Origin: an uncultured Oscillospiraceae bacterium
GTDB taxonomy: Bacteria > Bacillota_A > Clostridia > Oscillospirales > Oscillospiraceae
Reading direction: 5' to 3'
Length of the DNA: 14,716 bases
Assembly: GCA_900770015.1 (NCBI GenBank)
Contig: CAAGIU010000358.1
Span: 1-14,716 of the forward strand
Both the position numbers and the translations under genes were made by a program. Under the pieces are notes generated by a model that was not told the DNA's origin, made no database searches, and was given only the letters and a program-made list of their open reading frames with translations. Positions 1 to 5,083 of the stretch are shown here, in pieces (position 1 is the stretch's first letter; the number at the start of each line of letters is the position of its first letter).

Positions 1-45
1 CTCTGGGAGGGAGCTGTCAGCCAAAGGCTTACTGAGAGAGAGAGC
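1..45 (-). repeat. palindromic intergenic repeat, copy A (probably cut by window edge)
   Basis: Read on the minus strand from 45 to 1, this segment matches 94-136 read on the plus strand. Both begin GCTCTCT, contain TCAGT about 10 bases in, carry a small hairpin core and then CAGCTCCCTC followed by CAGAG. The hairpin cores differ but both pair: AGCC-ttt-GGCT here against CCGC-ttc-GCGG in copy B. The terminal stem seen in copy B would continue to the left of base 1, so this copy is likely truncated by the window. Confidence 0.7.
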
Positions 46-93
46 CCCGGTTCTTTTGATGCGTAACGAGGGAAGCGCTGGTGGTCGACCAAC

Positions 94-141
94 GCTCTCT
101 CCTTCAGTCCGCTTCGCGGCCAGCTCCCTCGCAGAGGGAGC
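94..141 (+). repeat. palindromic intergenic repeat, copy B
   Basis: This is the second copy of the repeat at 1-45, in inverted (head-to-head) orientation with about 48 bp between. It holds a CCGC-ttc-GCGG hairpin near 109-118 and a perfect 8-bp stem with a 3-base loop at 123-141 (GCTCCCTC, GCA, GAGGGAGC). The spacer contains the 10-bp palindrome TGGTCGACCA at 82-91. Two inverted REP-like units of this kind resemble REPIN or MITE elements. Nothing in the window encodes a transposase for them. Confidence 0.7.
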
Positions 142-230
142 CTTTGGTGCACACCGCCAAATTACAATTTGTCTGCCTGCTGAGTATAATCGATATGCAC
201 ATTTTTTCGTGTACACGCCTCCGGGCGCGC

Positions 231-272
231 AAAAAAGGCCCCCGCAAGCTGGAATTACGCCTTGCAGGGGCC
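231..272 (-). terminator. rho-independent terminator of the 79-aa gene
   Basis: Reading the minus strand, a GC-rich stem GGCCCCTGCAAG / CTTGCGGGGGCC encloses the 12-base loop GCGTAATTCCAG and is followed directly by six T residues. It starts 18 bases after the stop codon of the gene ending at 291. The loop is nearly identical to that of the hairpin at 600-648. The stretch 142-230 between this terminator and the repeats holds no gene that I can see. Confidence 0.9.
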
Positions 273-290
273 ACACACTTTTCTGACTGT

Positions 291-530
291 TTACTTGAGA
301 TAATCGCCCACCGGGCAGGCATTGTACTGCTTGATGATCTTCATCATGACGGAGCCGTCCTCCTGGGTTTCCTCGCAGATCAGCTTATAGGCGGTGCGGT
401 TCTGTTCCAGGCCCTTTTTGTAGTGGGCCACCTCCTCGCGAACCTTCCGCGCGGCCTCATCCCTGGGAAGATCGTCCTTCAGCTGAAAATGCAGAGTCTG
501 GCAAATGCAGGCTGCCTTGATTCTTTTCAC
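291..530 (-). CDS. small conserved-looking protein of unknown function, 79 aa
   Basis: I do not recognise this protein. A GTG start at 530 is chosen because AGAGGGGGG lies 8 bases upstream; the open frame runs further upstream (to 683) but would then cross the hairpin at 600-648. The product is soluble, basic and mixed in charge, with no signal peptide or membrane segment. It begins VKRIKAACICQTLHF and ends in YNACPVGDYLK; a charged, probably helical middle (residues about 20-45) precedes a short strand-rich end (residues 46-70). Three cysteines (8, 10, 52) lie outside the C-terminal motif, which holds a fourth at 72. It has its own upstream promoter (655-683) and a good terminator, so it looks like a monocistronic gene. 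The bases CCCTC upstream can pair with the GAGGG of its binding site, which may damp translation. Confidence 0.7.
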   Translation of the reverse strand: MKRIKAACICQTLHFQLKDDLPRDEAARKVREEVAHYKKGLEQNRTAYKLICEETQEDGSVMMKIIKQYNACPVGDYLK

Positions 531-599
531 TCTGTTCACCCCCCTCTGCTTCACCCGGAGGGTGTGGCTTCCGCTTCCCCGCCCCGTTGAACGCGAAAC

Positions 600-648
600 T
601 AAAAAACGAGCGGCAGTAACTGGATTTACGCAATTACTGCCACTCGTC
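600..648 (-). terminator. hairpin terminator or attenuator between glgB and the 79-aa gene
   Basis: On the minus strand, the arms CGAGTGGCAGTAA (646-634) and TTACTGCCGCTCG (619-607) pair with one G-T wobble around a 14-base loop, followed by TTTTTT at 606-601. It would end the glgB transcript. Because a promoter-like sequence at 655-683 would start RNA right at the base of this hairpin, it may also act as an attenuator for the 79-aa gene, or define an RNA of about 45-50 nt. Confidence 0.88.
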
Positions 649-654
649 CCTGTA

Positions 655-683
655 ATCTTAGTTAAAAAGTTCAGAAAAGTCAA
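655..683 (-). promoter_or_regulatory. promoter upstream of the hairpin and the 79-aa gene
   Basis: Minus-strand TTGACT (683-678), a 17-base spacer and TAAGAT (660-655) fit a vegetative sigma-A promoter. It lies between the glgB stop codon and the hairpin at 600-648, so transcription would begin near 648, just before the stem. The sequence match is good; activity is inferred. Confidence 0.6.
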
Positions 684-698
684 GCAAAAATTTCCGGC

Positions 699-2840
699 TT
701 ACTTCGCTGCCGTCTTCTTTGCCGCCCGCTTTTTGGGGGCAGGAGATGGCTTCTTTTCCTTCTTTTCCTTCTTTTCCTTCTTTTCCTTCTTTTCTGTCTT
801 CTTTTCTGTCTTCTCCTCCGTCTTTTCCTCTGCCGCATCAGGCTTTGCCATCTCCCGGCGCTCTCCCTCCTTCAGCACCACGGCGGTGCGGGCGGGCAGG
901 TACAGGGTGATGGTGGAATTGCCCTTTTCGTCAACCTGGGCGGGGTAGGTGATGTGCTGCACCAGCTCATTGCCGCCGTAGACCGCGTCATCGCTGCTCA
1001 TGGCGATGGTGTAATCGGCGATGGCAGGCAGGGGCACCTTCACGTCGGTATAGGAATGGGTGGGGCTGAAGTTGAAGGCGAACATCAGGCCCTTGCGGTA
1101 GAACACGATGACCTGCTTGTCGGAGTCCTTCATCCGCAGGTCGCCCATGCGCATGGAGAACAGGTCGGCCTCCTTGGCCAGGTGGATCATATCCTCATCG
1201 AATTGGCCCAGCCACTCATACTTCAGGAAGCCGTTGTCCCGCAGGCTCCACTGGCGGCGGCAGTAGTGGAAGCTCCAGCCGTTGCCCTCCCGGGGGAAGT
1301 CGATCCATTCGGGATGGCCGAATTCGTTGCCCATGAAGTTCAGGTACGCCTCACCGCCGCCGGCCATGGTGTACAGCCGGATCATCTTATGCAGGGCGAT
1401 GGCCCGATCAATGACGGGGTTGTGGGTGGCTTTGTCCATGTCGGTGTACATGGCGGCGTCGGCCAGGCGGAAGATCATGGTCTTGTCGCCCACCAGCGCC
1501 TGGTCATGGCTCTCCACATAGGCCACGGTGCCCTCGCCGGGACGGCGCATACACATGCTGCACCACATACCGAAGATGTCCCAGAACTCGTCCTTGTTCT
1601 TCACCGCCTTGATCCACATATCGGGCAGGCCCATGCCCAGACGGTAGTCGAAGCCGATGCCGCCGTCCTCAATGGGCAGACACATGCCGGGCATACCGGA
1701 CATATCCTCGGCTATGGTGATGGCCTTGGGGTTCACCTGACGGATCAGCTCGTTGGCCAGCTGCAGATAGGTGATGGCCTCGGTGTGGGTGTTCAGGGAG
1801 AAATACTTGTCATTGGAATTGAAGTCCGTGCCCAGACCGTGGTCATGGTAGAGCATGGAGGTGACGCCATCGAACCGGAAGCCGTCGAAGTGGTACTCGG
1901 TCATCCAGAATTTCAGGTTGCTCAGCAGGAAATGGATGACGCCGGTTTTGCCGTAATCAAAGCACTTGGTGCCCCAGGCGGGGTGGTCGCCCTTGGCTCC
2001 GTCGTGGAAGAACTGCCAGGTGGTGCCGTCGAACATATTGATGCCCTCGGCGGTGTTCTTCACGGCGTGGGAGTGGACCACATCCAGCAGCACCCGGATG
2101 CCCATGCTGTGGGCTTTGTTGACCAGATATTTGAGGTCCTCGGGCTTGCCGAACCAGCTGGAAGCGGCAAAGAAGTTGGAAACCTGATAGCCGAAGCTGC
2201 CGTAGTAGGGATGCTCCATGATGGCCATGAGCTGGACGGTATTGTAGCCCGCCTTCTGCACCCGGGGCAGCACCAGGTCGGCAAACTCCCGATAGGTGCC
2301 CACCTTGCCCTCCTCCTGGGCCATGCCCACATGGGCCTCATAGATGAAGAGGGAATTTTCCCCCTGGAAACCGGCATCCGTCCAGTCAAATGCCTTCCGG
2401 TCGTCCACAACCTCACAGCAGAAGGTGATGGTCTTGGGGTCCTGCACCACCCGGCGGGCATACAGGGGGATGTGCTCGGTGCGGGTCATGTTGGCATCCA
2501 CCACGGTCTTGACCTTACAGCCGTCCCACAGGGCGTCGTCGCCTTCCAGATACAGCTCCCAGTTGCCGTTGCCCACGGGGGTCAGCGGGTGACTGGTCTG
2601 GTTCCAGCAGTTGAAATCGCCCTCCAGATACAGCTGGTAGGCGCTGGGTGCCCACTCGCGGTAGTACCAGCCGCCGTCCACATGGTGGAAGCCGTAATAG
2701 TTGTGGGCATTGGCAAACTCATTGAGGGTCTGGCCATCGGCGAGGATCCGGCTCTTGGTGGCCCGGTAGAGGTACATCCGCAGATCGATATCACCTGCGA
2801 AGGGGGCGAGCTGAGGGTTGAGTTCCAGAACTCTGTACAT
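699..2840 (-). CDS. glgB: 1,4-alpha-glucan branching enzyme, GH13_8 type, with Lys-rich C-terminal tail
   Basis: This cytosolic enzyme cuts alpha-1,4-glucan chains and re-attaches them by alpha-1,6 links, making branched glycogen. The 713 residues show an N-terminal CBM48-like region (about 45-145), a GH13 barrel, and an all-beta C domain to about 657. Catalytic residues are visible: nucleophile D324 in GFRFDGVTSML, acid/base E378 in ITIAEDMSGMPG, and D446 in YVESHDQALVGD. The phrases MEHPYYGSFGYQVSNFFAAS and NFMGNEFGHPEWIDFP are typical of eukaryote-like subfamily GH13_8 rather than the usual bacterial GH13_9. AAAGGAG lies 7 bases before the ATG. The gene follows the glycosyltransferase gene by 28 bp and shares its promoter. 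Oddity: residues about 668-713 form a Glu/Lys then Lys/Ala tail (KEKKEKK units, ending KKRAAKKTAAK) beyond the usual end of the family. Confidence 0.96.
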   Translation of the reverse strand: MYRVLELNPQLAPFAGDIDLRMYLYRATKSRILADGQTLNEFANAHNYYGFHHVDGGWYYREWAPSAYQLYLEGDFNCWNQTSHPLTPVGNGNWELYLEGDDALWDGCKVKTVVDANMTRTEHIPLYARRVVQDPKTITFCCEVVDDRKAFDWTDAGFQGENSLFIYEAHVGMAQEEGKVGTYREFADLVLPRVQKAGYNTVQLMAIMEHPYYGSFGYQVSNFFAASSWFGKPEDLKYLVNKAHSMGIRVLLDVVHSHAVKNTAEGINMFDGTTWQFFHDGAKGDHPAWGTKCFDYGKTGVIHFLLSNLKFWMTEYHFDGFRFDGVTSMLYHDHGLGTDFNSNDKYFSLNTHTEAITYLQLANELIRQVNPKAITIAEDMSGMPGMCLPIEDGGIGFDYRLGMGLPDMWIKAVKNKDEFWDIFGMWCSMCMRRPGEGTVAYVESHDQALVGDKTMIFRLADAAMYTDMDKATHNPVIDRAIALHKMIRLYTMAGGGEAYLNFMGNEFGHPEWIDFPREGNGWSFHYCRRQWSLRDNGFLKYEWLGQFDEDMIHLAKEADLFSMRMGDLRMKDSDKQVIVFYRKGLMFAFNFSPTHSYTDVKVPLPAIADYTIAMSSDDAVYGGNELVQHITYPAQVDEKGNSTITLYLPARTAVVLKEGERREMAKPDAAEEKTEEKTEKKTEKKEKKEKKEKKEKKPSPAPKKRAAKKTAAK
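753..788 (-). repeat. 9-bp minisatellite inside the glgB tail
   Basis: Four perfect tandem copies of CTTTTCCTT (plus strand) are followed by two diverged copies CTTTTCTGT at 789-797 and 801-809. In the coding strand each unit encodes Lys-Glu-Lys type triplets, so copy-number change keeps the frame. The plus strand is uninterrupted pyrimidine from 750 to 795, a tract able to slip or form triplex DNA. Confidence 0.9.
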
Positions 2841-2868
2841 AACATGGCTCCTTTCTTGGATAAAGCAA

Positions 2869-4200
2869 TCAGAATCGATCCCGGAACCGCTCCGGCAGAT
2901 GACTGCGGATGCGATCCCGGATATTTTGTCGGAAGTCCTCCCGGAGAAGCTGGAAATTGGCCAGGTCCTCCATCAGGTTTCCGTTGGCGCTGAGCAGATT
3001 GTCCACCGGCTCCCGGTGGATGGGGTAACCGCCGCTGCGGTAGCGGTCAATGACGATGCTGTAACGCTCCAGAGCCCGGCCCACTGCCTCCTCCCAGGAG
3101 ACATACAGCTCTTCCGAAGCCGCCCGGCCCAGGCTTTCCATCTTCCCCGGCTGGGAGAGAACGGCGCGCAGGCAGGCACAGAGGCTGTCGGCAGTATCCT
3201 CGATCAGCAGGCCGTTTCTCCCGTCGGTGACCCCCTCAGCGGCGCAGCTGCCCCGGATCAGAACGGATCCCAGAGAGCAGGCGGCGGCTTCCCGAACCAC
3301 CAGTCCGTTGGTGTCGAAGGTGGAGGGGAACAGGAACAGGTCCGCCCGGCAGTACCACGCCCGCAGAACCTCCCGGTCACGGATGGCCCCAGGGAACATG
3401 CATTTGTCACCGATGCCGATTTCCCCACAGTAGTCCTGAACCTCCCGGGCATCTGCGCCGGAGCCGATGAACACCATCCGGAAATCCTGCCCGCTGCCGC
3501 GAAGCTGCATCAGCCCGTCGGCGATCATTTTCAGCCCCTTGTACCACATCATGCGGCCCACAAAGAGGAACACGGGGACGCCGTCGGGAAGGTCACAGTC
3601 CTTTGTGGCCTGAAAAACTGCGTCCCGGCTGACCCGTCCCCTGGGCAGATCCACGCCGTTGGGCATGACAACGCATTCTCCCTCGTAGCCCAGGGACCGC
3701 AGGTTGTCCACAGCCCCCTGGCTGACAGCCCAGACCTCATCGCAGGCGTTGATGTTCTGCAGCAGCGCATGCTTGCTTCCAGACTGGAGGGCCTTGCTTT
3801 TCAGGATGTTGGCAATGTCAATATCAAATTTTGTGTGGTAGGTCAGCACCAGCGGCGCATCCACAATCTGACGCAGCTCCCGCGCCAGCACCGTGGACAT
3901 AATCGGACAGTGGCTGTGCAGCAGCGCCACATCCGTGCCTTCCAGCCGCCTGGCGACTTCCGGGGAGAAGGGAATCCCGGCCATATAACCGGTCATTTTC
4001 CGAAAATCCATGCTGGGGTAACGAATCACAGGAAAGGAAAAGGCGCCGTCCTCCTCCTCGGGATGGGAGGGCGTGATGACGATGGGCTCATAATCCGAGT
4101 CCCGGATCACCTGGGCATAATTTTTCACGGCGTTTGCCACCCCGTCAATCACCGGCGGGAAGGAATCATTCAGCAGGCAGACCGCCTGTTTGTTCGGCAT
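2869..4200 (-). CDS. glycosyltransferase family 4 protein
   Basis: A 443-aa GT-B fold glycosyltransferase that should transfer a sugar from a nucleotide donor with retention of configuration, in the cytosol or at the inner face of the membrane. The N-terminal half starts with the acceptor-side motif LNDSFPPVIDGVANAVKNYA; HSHCP is at 95-99 and PNGVD at 180-184. The donor half has VGRMMWYKG (214-222, R216 and K221 placed as phosphate contacts) and FDTNGLVVREAAA, where D296 and E304 stand in for the usual E(x7)E pair. Residues about 395-443 are a charged helical tail. There is no membrane segment. The start has AAGGTG 7 bases upstream. The N-terminal motif resembles diacylglycerol glucosyltransferases, but co-transcription with a branching enzyme also allows a role in alpha-glucan synthesis. 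Acceptor and product are not resolved by sequence. Confidence 0.9.
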   Translation of the reverse strand: MPNKQAVCLLNDSFPPVIDGVANAVKNYAQVIRDSDYEPIVITPSHPEEEDGAFSFPVIRYPSMDFRKMTGYMAGIPFSPEVARRLEGTDVALLHSHCPIMSTVLARELRQIVDAPLVLTYHTKFDIDIANILKSKALQSGSKHALLQNINACDEVWAVSQGAVDNLRSLGYEGECVVMPNGVDLPRGRVSRDAVFQATKDCDLPDGVPVFLFVGRMMWYKGLKMIADGLMQLRGSGQDFRMVFIGSGADAREVQDYCGEIGIGDKCMFPGAIRDREVLRAWYCRADLFLFPSTFDTNGLVVREAAACSLGSVLIRGSCAAEGVTDGRNGLLIEDTADSLCACLRAVLSQPGKMESLGRAASEELYVSWEEAVGRALERYSIVIDRYRSGGYPIHREPVDNLLSANGNLMEDLANFQLLREDFRQNIRDRIRSHLPERFRDRF

Positions 4201-4221
4201 CGTGCATCACCTTGGAACTCG

Positions 4222-4272
4222 TTGTGGTATCCTCACAAAGAAAGCTCTTTGCTCACATAAAAAATACCACAA
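4222..4272. promoter_or_regulatory. 9-bp inverted repeat flanking a hairpin, possible operator
   Basis: TTGTGGTAT at 4222-4230 is repeated as its exact complement ATACCACAA at 4264-4272. The arm centres are 42 bp apart, about four helical turns, so both arms face the same side of the DNA. The right arm overlaps the -10 box of the minus-strand promoter. Between them CAAAGA-aagc-TCTTTG (4236-4251) forms a smaller hairpin. This suits a repressor site or a leader RNA structure for the glycosyltransferase-glgB operon; the regulator is unknown. Confidence 0.5.
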
Positions 4273-4289
4273 TTTGTCCCAATAGTCAA
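4261..4289 (-). promoter_or_regulatory. promoter of the glycosyltransferase-glgB operon
   Basis: Minus-strand TTGACT (4289-4284), a 17-base spacer and TATTTT (4266-4261) form a sigma-A type promoter. Transcription would start near 4254, giving a leader of about 54 nt that contains the small hairpin and the left arm of the inverted repeat. Confidence 0.75.
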
Positions 4290-4330
4290 CCGCTATCCAT
4301 CTGACCGCCCTCCGGCAAACCCAATCTCTC

Positions 4331-4359
4331 TTGAAAAGTCCGTCCCGGGGTGCTATACT
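4331..4359 (+). promoter_or_regulatory. promoter of the 182-aa membrane protein gene
   Basis: TTGAAA (4331-4336), a 17-base spacer and TATACT (4354-4359) form a good sigma-A promoter. The expected start near 4366 leaves a leader of only about 15 nt, which is one reason for choosing the ATG at 4381 over the ATG at 4375. Confidence 0.75.
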
Positions 4360-4380
4360 CCACTCAGGAAGGTGATGCAT

Positions 4381-4929
4381 ATGGATATCGGGCAGCTCAA
4401 ATACGATCTTGGCGTGGTTCGAAGAGGCTACAGGCAGCTATCCGGGATTCTGCGGACGGCAAATCTTATCCTGCTGCTTCTGGCGGGACTCTTTACCTTT
4501 TTGCTGCTGGCCTATGAGCCTTCTTCGGACTGGCACAGCACCGTCTTTACCCTGGACTGCATGAATTACCGCCATACCCGCATCGGAGGCGTCCTGGACC
4601 TGTATGCCACCGACGGACGGTGCTTTGTGGTGAATCAGAATGACGAAGCAATTCAGCATCAATTGGTGGTGGGTCAGACTTACAGCGCAGTCTATTCCGA
4701 TGACCTCTTCCACGATATCCTCCAGTCCCTGCGCGACGGCAGCACCGAATACCTGAATCTGGAAGCCTCGGTGAACAAATACCGGATTTCATGCCGCATT
4801 GCCTGGATTCTGGCCATTGTCTTCTGGGCCGCCCTTGTACTGCTCAACGTCCTCTACAGCGCCCAATGCATCCGGGAGGAGCACAGGAGGATGCTATCGT
4901 ACCAAAAAAGAAAGCAGCAGCACAGATAG
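4381..4929 (+). CDS. two-span membrane protein of unknown function, 182 aa
   Basis: I do not recognise the family. Residues 27-45 (NLILLLLAGLFTFLLLAY) and about 139-160 (RIAWILAIVFWAALVLLNVL) are membrane spans. Arg-rich stretches flank them on the inside, so the 90-residue middle should face the outside. That middle section looks strand-rich (VFTLDCMNYRHTRIGG, LDLYATDGRCFVVN) with two cysteines (60 and 81), then a short helical part before the second span. The C-terminus is a basic cytosolic tail (REEHRRMLSYQKRKQQHR). AAGGTG lies 6 bases before the chosen ATG; in-frame ATG 4375 and GTG 4372 are alternatives. It is transcribed alone, divergently from the glycosyltransferase operon, and ends before a hairpin terminator. 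Confidence 0.8.
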   Translation: MDIGQLKYDLGVVRRGYRQLSGILRTANLILLLLAGLFTFLLLAYEPSSDWHSTVFTLDCMNYRHTRIGGVLDLYATDGRCFVVNQNDEAIQHQLVVGQTYSAVYSDDLFHDILQSLRDGSTEYLNLEASVNKYRISCRIAWILAIVFWAALVLLNVLYSAQCIREEHRRMLSYQKRKQQHR

Positions 4930-4941
4930 CAAAGTCACCCC

Positions 4942-4965
4942 GCAGAACGGATTCATCCGTTCCGC
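4942..4965. repeat. short palindrome 1 of an intergenic pair
   Basis: GAACGGAT-tc-ATCCGTTC (4945-4962) is an 8-bp perfect inverted repeat, extended by a GC/GC pair with single-base bulges on either side. It lies just after the stop codon of the membrane protein gene. It shares shape and GAA/TTC ends with the palindrome at 4986-5005. Confidence 0.6.
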
Positions 4966-4985
4966 ATTATCCTCTAACGGAAAGC

Positions 4986-5005
4986 GGAATGCATAAATGC
5001 ATTCC
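4986..5005. repeat. short palindrome 2 of an intergenic pair
   Basis: GGAATGCAT-aa-ATGCATTCC is a 9-bp perfect inverted repeat. Compared with the palindrome at 4942-4965, the inner bases changed from CGGAT to TGCAT on one arm with matching changes on the other, so the stem is kept. No T-tract follows, so it is not a terminator by itself. Confidence 0.6.
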
Positions 5006-5040
5006 CTACGGGCGTAACCCATCAGCACATGGAAAAATTT

Positions 5041-5075
5041 ACCCCGGCTGCTGCGTTTTTCGCAGCAGCCGGGGT
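5041..5075. terminator. hairpin terminator between convergent genes (guaA end)
   Basis: A 15-bp perfect stem ACCCCGGCTGCTGCG / CGCAGCAGCCGGGGT with a five-base loop lies 8 bases past the guaA stop codon. T-rich bases follow on both strands (TTTGTG on plus after a shortened stem; AAATTTTTCC on minus), neither ideal. It probably ends guaA transcription and also shields it from the plus-strand membrane protein transcript. Confidence 0.8.
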
Positions 5076-5083
5076 TTGTGCAA

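Noticed and set aside
162..190. Plus-strand promoter TTACAA-17-TATAAT before the left terminator
   Set aside because: The -10 box is perfect but the -35 is poor and no gene follows on the plus strand; an antisense RNA is possible but nothing else supports it.
1..290. Small genes or a CRISPR array in the left 290 bases
   Set aside because: Open frames here run through palindromes and a terminator and lack ribosome sites. The repeats are two inverted copies, not regularly spaced direct repeats.
699..845. A frameshift or fusion explaining the GlgB tail
   Set aside because: The tail is in frame, keeps a strict 9-bp period, and ends at a natural stop ahead of a terminator, so simple repeat expansion explains it.
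954..2993. A 679-codon plus-strand open frame opposite glgB
   Set aside because: It is a shadow of codon use in the real gene: the coding strand rarely uses TTA, CTA or TCA codons, so few stops appear on the other strand. The translation is a His/Gly/Val/Ala-rich string with no domain and no ribosome binding site.
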